Notes: generated by a model not told the origin, from the sequence alone. DNA of 64,000 bases from UBA2589 sp965223235 (GCA_965223235.1 CBDCVV010000001.1:21490-85489), one strand, 5' to 3'; counted from the stretch's first letter, positions 42,785-51,328 are shown. Numbers and translations are program-made.

Positions 42785-44083
42785 CTATCCGCAACTGTTC
42801 TCAAAGGCGGGCACTTCGGGTTCTGAAGCGGTGGGGTCTCCCACGATTCCCATGAAGAGGAGCGTGTCGGTCAGACGCTCCCGAATCGCCAGTACAAACG
42901 GCCGATCAGCGATGAGCCCGATGAACGAGGTGGGACCCACGCCTACCGCTGTCACCGCCGCGGCTCGAGTACCCATCTCGTCGACCTCCATGAACGTCTT
43001 CTGCCGCACGTACGCGATGCAGAGCTGGTCTCCCACCGGAGACATCCGAGAAAAGTCGGCTCCGGGAGTGAACGCCACCTCCATCCCCATCGATTTGAGT
43101 GCATCGTTCAGGTACGTGTCGTACGACAGGGAGAACTTCGGGATCGATACCGCGTCGATCTCGACCGGGCTGAGGGATCCAACCAAGGAGTTCCACGACG
43201 TCTGGGTGAGCTCGCCGACGAAGTCCCGTATGTCCCCACTCGGTACGACCACCACCATCGAGAACGCCTCGCCCCCGTACGGGAGCTCCACAGCCGTATA
43301 GCCCTGCTCCGCCACGGCTCCGGAGCCGAAGGGTACCTCGACATCGGAAAGGCTCATCATGTCGACCGTCACCGTCGACTGGTCTTCTCGGACGAACGAC
43401 TGGGGTCGGGTATCGTCGGGATCGAACGTGTGCGTCCACACCGCGTCGAAATAGATCGCATTGATCAGGAGCATCACGAGCTCGGGGTCGAGCTGATCGA
43501 CGATCCGATCGATGTACCCATTGGTATTGTCGTCGACCCACCCGTTGATCGCGTCGACGGTCGCCGCGTCCGCGAAGTCGAGCGAAGTGGTCGCGGCATC
43601 GAAGGCGTCTGCCACGCGATCGAAGAAGTCCTGATGAAACGGCACACCGTCATTCGCCCACACCGAGTTCGCGATCTCGAACGACACGGTGGAGTCGAGC
43701 GACGCAAGGAGGTCGATCAAGTCCCGATACGCACCGTTGACCGCGACCTGGTCGAGCGCATCGAAGCCGAGCGCGTCCCGCATCGCCGTGAACGTCTCCG
43801 CGTCCGCACCGTTGAGTGTCATCCCGAGAGCCATAGATGCGCTCAGCGGGGAGACGATCACATTCGGCTGGTCATCCGCCATCGCCACCTCACGAAACAG
43901 ATCGAGGCCAAAGCGGTTCGATTGCGCGATCACTTCCGTCTCGGCGACGCTGAGAGCTCGAGGCAGTGAGGTGATCGGATCGACCTCGCCGACACCGGCG
44001 GGGTCGCCGCATGCTACGAGAAGCGCAATCGGGAGGCTTGCCAGCCAAGCGGTGGCGCGACGGTCAGACGCTGCGTGAGTCAT
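42785..44083 (-). CDS. serpin-family proteinase inhibitor, lipoprotein
   Basis: The frame is open to 44116; the ATG at 44083 gives a shorter lipoprotein signal (ASLPIALLVAC) and is preferred, about 432 aa. A serpin fold is visible from SNRFGLDLFREVAMADDQPNVIVSPLSASMALGMTLNGAD, through NAIYFDAVWTHTFDPDDTRPQSF, to the hinge region EVDEMGTRAAAVTAVGV and the C-terminal DRPFVLAIRERLTDTLLFMGIVGDP. The Ala-rich hinge preserves an inhibitory-type reactive loop; the scissile bond would sit near GVGPTSF. Serpins trap serine or cysteine proteases irreversibly. Cell-surface anchoring suggests defence against external or host proteases. Confidence 0.92.
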   Translation of the reverse strand: MTHAASDRRATAWLASLPIALLVACGDPAGVGEVDPITSLPRALSVAETEVIAQSNRFGLDLFREVAMADDQPNVIVSPLSASMALGMTLNGADAETFTAMRDALGFDALDQVAVNGAYRDLIDLLASLDSTVSFEIANSVWANDGVPFHQDFFDRVADAFDAATTSLDFADAATVDAINGWVDDNTNGYIDRIVDQLDPELVMLLINAIYFDAVWTHTFDPDDTRPQSFVREDQSTVTVDMMSLSDVEVPFGSGAVAEQGYTAVELPYGGEAFSMVVVVPSGDIRDFVGELTQTSWNSLVGSLSPVEIDAVSIPKFSLSYDTYLNDALKSMGMEVAFTPGADFSRMSPVGDQLCIAYVRQKTFMEVDEMGTRAAAVTAVGVGPTSFIGLIADRPFVLAIRERLTDTLLFMGIVGDPTASEPEVPAFENSCG

Positions 44084-44187
44084 GGTGCTGGAACCAGGTG
44101 TGTTGAGGCTCATCATCGAGACGGCGTGGACGCCCCTCGGTTTCTATGACGAACGACTCCTGCGAATCGTGACTCCACGAGAGCTAT

Positions 44188-44439
44188 TCAGGGCGTTGGA
44201 CACGCCCGTCCGTCGATCGGCGCCAGACGCGTGCGGCGCAAGCGGTCGGTTGTCGAGGCCATCAACCACTCGGGAACACGCACCACCACGTCTGCTGACT
44301 CGAACATCTTGCCCATCATCATCTTCTGGCGACGACAATTTGAGCAAAGACGCAGATGGGCCTGTACTGGCGGGTCAATGACTCCGCCAAACGCCAAGTC
44401 GAAGAGACGATCAAGCTCGACGCACGATCTGTAAGGCAT
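44188..44439 (-). CDS. small zinc-finger protein resembling an anti-sigma factor domain
   Basis: Start at 44439 (ATG, with GGAGG about 11 bases upstream) gives 83 aa. The core SCVELDRLFDLAFGGVIDPPVQAHLRLCSNCRRQ carries His-x3-Cys-x2-Cys (His28, Cys32, Cys35), the zinc-binding motif of ZAS anti-sigma factors. It has no transmembrane helix. The same motif spacing occurs in the neighbouring 44543-44962 protein, so this may be a second, soluble anti-sigma domain for the ECF sigma factor or a decayed duplicate. Weakly supported start. Confidence 0.45.
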   Translation of the reverse strand: MPYRSCVELDRLFDLAFGGVIDPPVQAHLRLCSNCRRQKMMMGKMFESADVVVRVPEWLMASTTDRLRRTRLAPIDGRACPTP

Positions 44440-44542
44440 CTGGATTCCGCCTCCTCCCGAAGCCAACCGGACGCACGTCGAGACTCGACGGCTTCCATGT
44501 TAGAGACGCTCCGGGGCGACGAAGTGTGCAGCAGTGCGGTCG

Positions 44543-44962
44543 CTACGCTCCCAACCAACGGAGGATTCGGGGAGTAGTGCCGACCTGGCCCACTGCGCCC
44601 ACGAGGGCTCCGAAGATCGACATCGCGACAAGATCCGGGGTCACTTCGACTCCCGCTTCGCTCAGGGACACAGCACCCAAAACGACCGTCGCCGCCCCAA
44701 GGAAACACGCGATCGGCACGTCCCACCTGCTCCCCTCGAGGTCGCGTGTCGAGTGCGCCAGGCTGCGGACAGCCTCACTAGTCGCCTCAACAAGGGGCTC
44801 GGGCACAGGGATCTCGGCATGGAGTGCGCTCCTCGTCCTACGGATTAGGAGATGATCACCACGGCACACAGCGCAGGCACGAAGGTGGTGCTCCGTCGGC
44901 AGGTCGACGACCGACCCGACGGCGGAGCTAACCAGTCGTTCGGTATCGGGGCACTTCGACAT
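44543..44962 (-). CDS. membrane-bound ZAS-like anti-sigma factor
   Basis: A 139-aa protein. An N-terminal zinc finger EHHLRACAVCRG (His26-x3-Cys30-x2-Cys33) is followed by a linker and two hydrophobic helices (about 80-100 and 108-128). This is the usual build of a membrane anti-sigma factor. It overlaps the ECF sigma gene by 35 bases on the same strand, so the pair is coupled. The signal sensed by the short periplasmic part is unknown. Confidence 0.75.
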   Translation of the reverse strand: MSKCPDTERLVSSAVGSVVDLPTEHHLRACAVCRGDHLLIRRTRSALHAEIPVPEPLVEATSEAVRSLAHSTRDLEGSRWDVPIACFLGAATVVLGAVSLSEAGVEVTPDLVAMSIFGALVGAVGQVGTTPRILRWLGA

Positions 44963-45503
44963 GCTGCTCCTCTAATATGGTTCTCAGCCGTCTGAGGGCG
45001 CGCCTCAAGTGAGAGCGCACCGTCGCTTCGCGGAGTCCCATGACCTTCGCCACCTCCTTCGAGCTCAGCCCCTCCAACAGCCGTAGCCGCACCGCATCCT
45101 GCTCGCGCGGAGGGAGAAGCGCCACAGCTTCCTGGAGGGTCCGCTGAAGGTCACGCCGCACCGTGTGAGCGAGCGGATCGAGTCGAGCCCACGGTCCCCG
45201 CGGCGCCACGTCCTCGACATCGAGATCTCGTCGACGCCGGTCGAGCGAACGCCGCGACCGCCGGTCGCTGAGACACACGTTCGTCGCGATCCGATGGAGC
45301 CACGCCTTGAAGCTCCCCCCACCGTGAAACGTGTCGGCCTGTGACCACGCCCGCTTCCACGTCTCTTGGAAAAGATCTTGCGCGTGATCGTAGTCGGTTG
45401 CGAAAGACTGACATACAAAGAGGACCAGGGGGCCATGCTCTCGCACGAGCCGTCGCGTGTAGCGTCGATCACCCTTTTTGAATCGCTCAGAGTCGAAGTC
45501 CAT
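44928..45503 (-). CDS. ECF RNA polymerase sigma factor
   Basis: The frame extends upstream to 45788, but the ATG at 45503 gives the normal 191 aa. Sigma-2: RLVREHGPLVLFVCQSFATDYDHAQDLFQETWKRAWSQADTF and FKAWLHRIATNVCLSDRRSR; sigma-4: ALLPPREQDAVRLRLLEGLSSKEVAKVMGLREATVRSHLRRALRRLR. It is coupled to the anti-sigma factor by overlap and follows the membrane-protein gene by 5 bases, so the three form an operon. It directs transcription of an unknown regulon. Confidence 0.92.
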   Translation of the reverse strand: MDFDSERFKKGDRRYTRRLVREHGPLVLFVCQSFATDYDHAQDLFQETWKRAWSQADTFHGGGSFKAWLHRIATNVCLSDRRSRRSLDRRRRDLDVEDVAPRGPWARLDPLAHTVRRDLQRTLQEAVALLPPREQDAVRLRLLEGLSSKEVAKVMGLREATVRSHLRRALRRLRTILEEQHVEVPRYRTTG

Positions 45504-45508
45504 GTCGG

Positions 45509-46330
45509 TCAATCTGGCTCCAAACGGTGCCGCCACACAATCACCAGCACGAAGAGCGCCGCCAGTGGAACCAGGATCGGGCCCCATGCGCCAAGGACGC
45601 CGGAGTGACTCGGGTCTCGTACGACCCATGTTGTATAGCGTTGTCCGAGCACGACGACCGCGAGTCCTGACGCGACACCCGCTCCCCATAGTATCTGCGC
45701 CCGCCGAGCCGATCGCTGGCCCTGCGTGAGGAGGCCTAGGTAGAACCCGATGAGGCCGTTCACGACCGTCAGCGTGGCAAACATCCAAGGATCGTGAATG
45801 CGTTTGACCACGAAGTTCGCTGGGTGGCGCAGGTGATCACTTACGGAAGGGAATGGATCGGGATGGGGCGACCTCCGGACGGCCTCGAGTTGAGCTCGCG
45901 TTGCGCTGGGGTAGAGCGGTCCGAACGGGTAGTTCGTCTCGTTCCCTCTGGCTCGATGGGACGCGACACGGGCCTGATGGTCGAGATACGTCGCCCAGCG
46001 GGTTTCCACTACGTACCCCACCGCCCCCACAACGCATAGACCTACCAGCACGAGTCCAGCCCTGGACCCCCGGGTAGCACCGCGAGCTCCCCCGGCGATC
46101 GCGGCCAGCGGCAGCCCCAACATGCCCACAAACCCAACCACCGTACGCAACAACTCATCCGGCGCCGGGAAACGCTCGGAGGCCACAGTCTGGACCACCA
46201 ACATGATCGCGACCACGAGGAGTGAGGCTTTGGCAGTTACTCCAATCACCGCGAGCACGTGTCGGTACCACGGCTCCGTGGCCGTCGGCCGAAGAGGTTC
46301 GGGCTCTACGAGTTGGAGTTCGCGTTTCAT
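45509..46330 (-). CDS. polytopic membrane protein upstream of the ECF sigma operon
   Basis: A 273-aa protein with about six hydrophobic segments (about 25-48, 62-82, 90-108, 183-203, 212-232 and 245-263) and two charged soluble loops (about 110-180). The first gene of the ECF operon, with a 5-base gap to the sigma gene. No family recognised. It could be a signal-input component for the sigma/anti-sigma pair. Confidence 0.6.
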   Translation of the reverse strand: MKRELQLVEPEPLRPTATEPWYRHVLAVIGVTAKASLLVVAIMLVVQTVASERFPAPDELLRTVVGFVGMLGLPLAAIAGGARGATRGSRAGLVLVGLCVVGAVGYVVETRWATYLDHQARVASHRARGNETNYPFGPLYPSATRAQLEAVRRSPHPDPFPSVSDHLRHPANFVVKRIHDPWMFATLTVVNGLIGFYLGLLTQGQRSARRAQILWGAGVASGLAVVVLGQRYTTWVVRDPSHSGVLGAWGPILVPLAALFVLVIVWRHRLEPD

Positions 46331-46487
46331 ACGCCCCCGTTTGCGGCAGTCTCAGAGTGAGACGCTCCGGAGCTGGGAAGCGTGCAGCCGCCCTTGGAGC
46401 CGGTCAAGCTGTGCCCCGGGCAAAGCGAGTCTCGAGGATGGGGGAGTGATGTATCGCAACCGCGGCGCACCGATGATTCCCCTCTGT
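46331..46487. other. intergenic stretch between HipA end and ECF operon
   Basis: No gene is seen. It must carry the ECF-operon promoter on the minus strand. No clear terminator hairpin was found for hipA. It marks the left edge of the accessory region. Confidence 0.3.
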
Positions 46488-47795
46488 CTAGCTCTGGAGA
46501 AGCAGAGCCCACTCCCGCGCCAGCCGCTCCCCGAGCCGAATTCGGAACGACTTCGCGAGACCGACGCCTTTGGCGACGGTATTCCAATCGCGCACAGAGT
46601 CGAGCACCTCGTCGATCACCTCCTCGGCCCGAGCCGGCCGGATATCGAAGGCCGCTGCCACGTCGAGGCAATCGCTTCTCGTGATGCCGGCGAACTTCCC
46701 GGCGACGGACAGCTGGTGCTGCCTCGTCCAGCCCGCATTCTCGGCGAAAGCGACATCGTAGGCGGGCGAAAGGCGCCAATCTCCATCGGGGTGCATGAGA
46801 AAGGCGAAGTTCTTCAGGTGGTCGTCGTAGTTTACCGTCGCGACGCTGAACACCATCCGGCGAAAAGCCTGGACGATGGACGGCTGAGGAAGGCCCAAGG
46901 CGCGCATCGCGTCGAAGTACTCTTCGTATCCGAGCTGATACTGGTCGTTGTAGTCGAGGTGGAGCAGTCCGCCCAACGTATGCAGATGCAACTTCCCGTC
47001 CGGCGCATCGGCGGCGCGATCGAAGCGACGCGTCATGAAGTGCGCCAGACCATCCTCGTCCTCCAAGAGGTGCGTCTCCGCCATCTCGATACCTGCACGC
47101 CCAGCCAGGATCGAGTAGGCATACTCCAGTCGACCCCATGGCCCCGACTCGTGCGTCACACGGTTCTCTTGCCCACCCGACGACCTCGTCACTCCATCGA
47201 ACTTGATGATCCAGTGTTCATCGCCTGCCCGTGGCGTTACGTGACCGGAACGGACACGATTCAGCGCCCGATTCCAAAGAACCAATGCCTTCGGACGAGC
47301 CCCGCCCACGGTAGCTCCGACTCGGATGATCTCGGCGATCGCGCCTTCCGTGCTACCCTCGATAATGCGACGTGCCTGGTCCACAAGGACGCGGACCTCG
47401 AGCGCAGCTTCGCTCTCCCGGCTCCTCCTCTCCGCGGGCCGATACTCCAACGCCCCTGGCCCGCGGTCGCCGACGTACAAGAGTTTCTGCACCGGCGTCA
47501 CCCTCGAGGCTCCCATCTTCTTCTCGAAGTGGGCGTGGATCAGAGCCGACCCGAATCGATCGGGTAGGGAATCTGCTATCACGCCCGGGAGTCCCTCGAA
47601 TGCAGAAGAGCGGGTCAGTTCCCGAAACGTTCGAGGCGCGGGGTCGGAGCTCGGCAGGTTCAGCGGTGAGATCTCGACGCCGCGCCCTGAGAAGTCAGGG
47701 TCGTACTGGAAGATCCTTCGATCGTTCGGCGCCTCAGATACCCTGCCGACCCGCTCACCCCAAAGGAAGACCTCAGCAGACGTGTACTCAGCCAC
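46488..47795 (-). CDS. hipA: HipA-family serine/threonine kinase toxin
   Basis: A 435-aa protein with HipA architecture: N-subdomain 1 about 1-120, then the kinase core with VGGARPKAL (162-171, ATP loop), HWIIKFDG (lysine of the beta-3 strand), NYDDHLKNF (322-330, catalytic loop) and SPAYDV (343-348, the DFG-equivalent). HipA kinases phosphorylate aminoacyl-tRNA synthetases or other targets to cause growth arrest. GTG start overlapping hipB by 8 bases. All catalytic motifs appear intact. It lies in the accessory region. Confidence 0.93.
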   Translation of the reverse strand: MAEYTSAEVFLWGERVGRVSEAPNDRRIFQYDPDFSGRGVEISPLNLPSSDPAPRTFRELTRSSAFEGLPGVIADSLPDRFGSALIHAHFEKKMGASRVTPVQKLLYVGDRGPGALEYRPAERRSRESEAALEVRVLVDQARRIIEGSTEGAIAEIIRVGATVGGARPKALVLWNRALNRVRSGHVTPRAGDEHWIIKFDGVTRSSGGQENRVTHESGPWGRLEYAYSILAGRAGIEMAETHLLEDEDGLAHFMTRRFDRAADAPDGKLHLHTLGGLLHLDYNDQYQLGYEEYFDAMRALGLPQPSIVQAFRRMVFSVATVNYDDHLKNFAFLMHPDGDWRLSPAYDVAFAENAGWTRQHQLSVAGKFAGITRSDCLDVAAAFDIRPARAEEVIDEVLDSVRDWNTVAKGVGLAKSFRIRLGERLAREWALLLQS

Positions 47796-48099
47796 GCTTC
47801 TTCCCCGAAGCTCGCTGTCGCGGTCGCTTTCGAGACCCGGAGAACTCGAATGGGGAGAGCTCCAGGTCGGGAATGACGTTGTCCAGATCCGCTAACCGGT
47901 TCAACGCCCTTAGCACTCGGATCAGAGTCTGAAGATTGGACGCCTTTCCCGACTCTAAGCGTTGAAGTGTGGCGGGTCCGACGCCAGCCGACTCGGCCAC
48001 GTCGGCAATCGTGCGGTTCTGCTGGAGTCGGAGTCGTTCGATACGGTGTCCGAGTTCCGATAGGACGGCTGGCGTCCGAGTCGTTTGACGAATGGTCAT
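47788..48099 (-). CDS. hipB: HipB-like antitoxin, XRE-family helix-turn-helix
   Basis: A 103-aa protein. The HTH is LGHRIERLRLQQNRTIADVAESAGVGPATLQRLESGKASNLQTLIRVLRAL, typical of HipB-class regulators that bind and neutralise HipA and repress their own promoter. The basic C-terminal tail (FSGSRKRPRQRASGKKRG) may contact DNA or HipA. It is coupled to hipA by an 8-base overlap. The AT-rich region just upstream (48100-48160) has a TGATGTA/TACATCA inverted repeat that may be its operator. Confidence 0.9.
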   Translation of the reverse strand: MTIRQTTRTPAVLSELGHRIERLRLQQNRTIADVAESAGVGPATLQRLESGKASNLQTLIRVLRALNRLADLDNVIPDLELSPFEFSGSRKRPRQRASGKKRG

Positions 48100-48112
48100 A
48101 GAAGATCGTTTA

Positions 48113-48149
48113 TGATGTACTACAATGCCCTCTACAACCTAATACATCA
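48113..48149 (-). promoter_or_regulatory. possible HipB operator and promoter
   Basis: TGATGTA (48113-48119) and TACATCA (48143-48149) form an inverted repeat with a 23-base spacer in an AT-rich patch immediately upstream of hipB. The layout suits an autoregulated hipBA operon. Confidence 0.45.
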
Positions 48150-48255
48150 CAGGAGATCGATTACACGACAATTGGCGCACGCCCTCTTCGGATACGGTGA
48201 GCACCTCAACGGAGGTCGGCGAGCGTCGCCCGACCCGACCCCTCGCCACCCACTC

Positions 48256-48579
48256 CTACCGCACCACTTCCCATTTTTGGAAGAGCGCGCCGACTACCCC
48301 ACCGGCGAAGGCACCGGCAAGCGTGCCTGCGATGACGCTCGCAACCGTCAATCCCGTTGCCTGGCATGCACCGAGACTCCCGGGCACGCACCGGGGCGCG
48401 AGCACCGCGCCGAATAGTACACCACCTGCCGCCCCAATGAGGACGCCCACACCCGCTCTCCTTCCGACCCGTTGCTCCAACAACGTTATCTGCTCCCAAT
48501 CGAGAGCGACGGTGCTTGTTGTGGCGCCTCCGTCAACGCCGTTCAGCTCTCCGCCAACACCCAGGTTGCTTACTGAGGG
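48256..48579 (-). pseudogene. Gly-rich membrane protein fragment (C-terminal remnant)
   Basis: The frame is open from after a stop at 48580-48582 to a stop at 48256. It reads STVALDWEQITLLEQRVGRRAGVGVLIGAAGGVL, then two Gly/Ala-rich membrane helices with a CVPGSLGACQ loop, ending VVGALFQKWEVV. This resembles the C-terminus of proteins in which a beta-strand domain ends in LxWxxVxxLExxxGRR and is followed by paired helices. No good start codon exists, so it looks like a truncated gene. Low certainty. Confidence 0.35.
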
Positions 48580-48859
48580 CTACACAGAGTCACCTCGACA
48601 CTGTAGAACTCAACCCCGACAGCGATAGATCAGGCGGCGGAGGGCTACCCACCCACGCGATGGTCACGACATGTCATGTGAGGACCCGTCGGAAAAGCTT
48701 CCGAGACCCCGCCATTCGACCGGAACGCGCCGGGGCAGACTCGCACGTGCTACCGCTATCACATACCCAATCCCATGAGGGCGCGGCAGCACCGGGGGTG
48801 GAGGTCGTGTCGTCCAGTCGGAACCTCCAGCCTTCACTCGTTGTCGACCAGTGCGATGA
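48580..48859. other. non-coding stretch in accessory region
   Basis: No supportable gene, RNA or repeat was seen. Short frames exist on both strands but have no family-like features. Confidence 0.4.
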
Positions 48860-49494
48860 GGCGGTGAAATGATGGTGTCGCCCACCGAAACAGCGCCTGC
48901 GGAGGCAGTGACCTCGAAGTACAGATGCACTTCACCGTCGATAGCCTGGCTCCCGCCGAGGTCTCAGGCCGGGCCCCGTGGTGCACCCGGCTACTGCCCC
49001 AGTTCGCTCGGCTCTAACCGACAGATCCTCACCGACGCCGAACTTTACCGTCTTGGTATTAGTCCCGAGTCCGGTCGTTGGGAGACCTCCAATGTCAGGA
49101 TCGGTCGTTACCTCAACACTCAACTCGCCTCCGGCGAGGTCCGAAAGGACCCACGGGCGGACCGCAGTGTTCGGCGCCTGAAGAAGTCATCATGCCGGTG
49201 ACAATCACCTCTCCGTAATCGAACATGGGGGCCGTGACAATCTCGAAGGGCGCGCCCCCCCCCCATTGTCTGATGCATCGTTGGCTCCGGAGATACCAAT
49301 CTGAGTACTTCCGCTTGCTCCCCTGACGTGTAGAACTGAGGTGCCGGTCGGGTCGCCACCCCGGGGTCCATCACTTCCTCTGTATTACAGCCTACAGCCA
49401 ACGCCACCGCGGAGCCGACAACGATCGCATATCCCGAGCCTCCGCGAGGTGTCCCCACGCTCTCCTCTGGTTGAGTCGACCGGACCCGCGACAA
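48860..49494 (-). pseudogene. decayed secreted lipoprotein gene with at least three frameshifts
   Basis: It starts with a lipoprotein-like signal (VVGSAVALAVGC) after an ATG at 49494. Successive frames then read coherently: TRPAPQFYTSGEQAEVLRLVSPEPT, GAPFEIVTAPMFDYGEVIVTG, QAPNTAVRPWVLSDLAGGELSVEVTTDPD, KTVKFGVGEDLSVRAE and GEVHLYFEVTASAGAVSVGDTIIS. The first shift sits at a 10-base C/G tract (49255-49264). The product was probably a beta-rich surface lipoprotein. It is likely a pseudogene; phase variation or sequence error at the G tract is possible. Confidence 0.5.
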
Positions 49495-49543
49495 GCCTGA
49501 AGCAATGATTCAAGGCCGGTACTTCCGATGCGGCGGGTCCCGA

Positions 49544-50371
49544 CTAAGGAAGGACCCCTGCGGGCCCCGCAACGTAGAGGGCCTCGATGACGCGTCGCCT
49601 TGCGCTCGGCTTTCCGGCAAGCGTTGAGGATCGCTCCAAGTGGACCTTCGCGAAGCTCGAATACAACTCAGCTATGCTATCGTGAGCCGCGTTGCTCACC
49701 ACAACGTGCACCCCGCGATCTACAAGGTCCTGCGCCATGTGAGCTAGGCGGACCTGATCTGCCCAGGAAAACAGTCGGTCGTTGTACTCCCGGAATCCGT
49801 TGCCCCGACAACTGGTCACATACGGGGGATCCAGATAAGCGAAGTCGCCTGCCTCGGCCGTTCGCAGGGTGTCCGCAAAATCTCCGGCAGCCAGCTTGAC
49901 CGCGCCCCCGGCCAAAGCTCTCGCGCACGCCCGGAGGTTCTCCGGGTCCACTAGGAAGTCGCTCTTTGGCCGACCGAACGGAACGTTGAACTCACCCGAG
50001 CTGTTCACACGATAGAGCCCGTTCCAGCATGCCTTGTTCAAGTAGATGAAACGTACAGCCGCAGACACGGGGTCGTCCGGCGCGGCCGCCCGGACACGAT
50101 AGTATTCCTCGCGATCGGTCGGTCGAAGTCCGACAAGAGTATCGAGGATGTCCTCTGGATAGTCCCTTACGGCCTCGTACGTGGAAACCAACGGGACGCA
50201 AAGGTCACCAAGGACCGCTCGGTGGGGCCGCAGCCGAAAGAAGACCGCTCCACCGCCGAGGAATGGCTCAAAATAGGTTCCGAAGTCGCCCGGAAAGTAC
50301 GGGAGAAGCAGCGGCAGCAAGCGTCTCTTCGACCCGGCCCATCGAAGGACGGGCGCAACCTCAGGTCGCAT
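49544..50371 (-). CDS. DNA adenine methylase, D12 class (Dam-like)
   Basis: A 275-aa protein with the family order: RWAGSKRRLLP (10-20), motif I FEPFLGGGAVFF (34-45), RFIYLNKACWNGLYRVNSSGEFNVPFG (108-133) and motif IV DPPY (181-184), then a target-recognition C-terminus. It would transfer a methyl group from S-adenosylmethionine to N6 of adenine in DNA, by analogy often GATC. No restriction nuclease is adjacent. The gene starts 3 bases after the stop of the unknown gene, as the last member of the four-gene operon at 49544-54370. Confidence 0.92.
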   Translation of the reverse strand: MRPEVAPVLRWAGSKRRLLPLLLPYFPGDFGTYFEPFLGGGAVFFRLRPHRAVLGDLCVPLVSTYEAVRDYPEDILDTLVGLRPTDREEYYRVRAAAPDDPVSAAVRFIYLNKACWNGLYRVNSSGEFNVPFGRPKSDFLVDPENLRACARALAGGAVKLAAGDFADTLRTAEAGDFAYLDPPYVTSCRGNGFREYNDRLFSWADQVRLAHMAQDLVDRGVHVVVSNAAHDSIAELYSSFAKVHLERSSTLAGKPSARRRVIEALYVAGPAGVLP

Positions 50372-50374
50372 TCA

Positions 50375-51328
50375 TCACCCGACGTGGGGCTCTCGCCGAA
50401 TGGTAACCCGAGCCACGAACACCGAGCCGGTAGGCTCGACCTTTGGCGGGCGCTCGCGGACCCCGCTCACTCGTAAGCAGGCGACCTCATCGAAGCGCAT
50501 CGCTACCAGCACCGCAGCCAGCATGTGAGGCTTCGGTCCCATCGGCACGAGCGTAATATTCTTGAGCCCCCGGTGAGGTTCGATCAGGCTGACAAGACGA
50601 GAGTAGGCGACCTCCACACTGGAAACCGGAAGACGTAACTCCTGCCCGGCCTTCGGATCCGACATGACCGCATGGTTCCGAGACAAGACCCGCTCAAGGT
50701 AGGCCGGATCGACCCCTGGGTCCGCTAGGAAGTAGTGTACAACGTCCGGCTCGAGCTGCTCGAGTACGACCTCGGTGGCGTACCCATGGAATCCGAGCCC
50801 CATGACCGCCACACCGCCACCGCGTTGAAGCCCCATTCCCTCGCAACCCGGGAGCGCAGAAATTTCATCGATCAGGAGAGCGGAGCCTACGGCTGGGCCG
50901 TAGCGCGCAGCTGAGTAAACGAAGTCGACTTCGACCTCATCTGCCGGTGCAGCGAGCCTCGCCCAGTTCAGGATGGACGTGTACCAGAGCCGGGACATCG
51001 AACTGTAGTCCACGAGGATTCTGACACGAGATGGACTCACCGCTAAGCGCTCGCGTAGCATCTCGAGAAGAGGCCCGTCTTCTCCACTGCCCATTCGGCG
51101 AACAGAGCCCCACCGGCTCTCAAAGAAGGCGTCATTCTCGAGGCGGGTGGCGTTGTCCGACTCCCTCGCGAAGCCAAGGACGATGACATCGTCCAACATC
51201 TCGCTAGGGAGCCGCCTAGCAACGTGCGAGCACCGCGCCTCGTATCCGCTGGCGAAAATGCCGAGGGTGTACGGCTCACCTGTCAGTACGGCCTCGTAGC
51301 GGATATCGTCAACCCCGAAACTATTCAT
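50375..51328 (-). CDS. uncharacterised protein with DYSSMSR motif, third gene of four-gene operon
   Basis: ATG at 51328 gives 317 aa; the frame continues upstream to 51376 without a credible start. The protein looks like two related alpha/beta halves: TLGIFASGYEARCSHVARRL and VAVMGLGFHGYATEVVLEQL both have a Gly-x-Gly-like strand-turn-helix. A central RILVDYSSMSRLWYTSILNWARL is the most striking motif. No signal, membrane segment or known active site. Overlaps the ATPase gene stop by 8 bases and is followed by the methylase after 3 bases. Function unknown; context suggests a component of a DNA-related or defence system. Confidence 0.55.
   Translation of the reverse strand: MNSFGVDDIRYEAVLTGEPYTLGIFASGYEARCSHVARRLPSEMLDDVIVLGFARESDNATRLENDAFFESRWGSVRRMGSGEDGPLLEMLRERLAVSPSRVRILVDYSSMSRLWYTSILNWARLAAPADEVEVDFVYSAARYGPAVGSALLIDEISALPGCEGMGLQRGGGVAVMGLGFHGYATEVVLEQLEPDVVHYFLADPGVDPAYLERVLSRNHAVMSDPKAGQELRLPVSSVEVAYSRLVSLIEPHRGLKNITLVPMGPKPHMLAAVLVAMRFDEVACLRVSGVRERPPKVEPTGSVFVARVTIRREPHVG

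Noticed and set aside
46122..47567. A 481-aa plus-strand frame opposite HipA
   Set aside because: Antisense to the intact HipA kinase gene. Composition is shadow-like.
48206..48499. A 97-aa minus-strand frame in the accessory region
   Set aside because: Arg/Cys/Gly-rich shadow of the Gly-rich membrane fragment in another frame.
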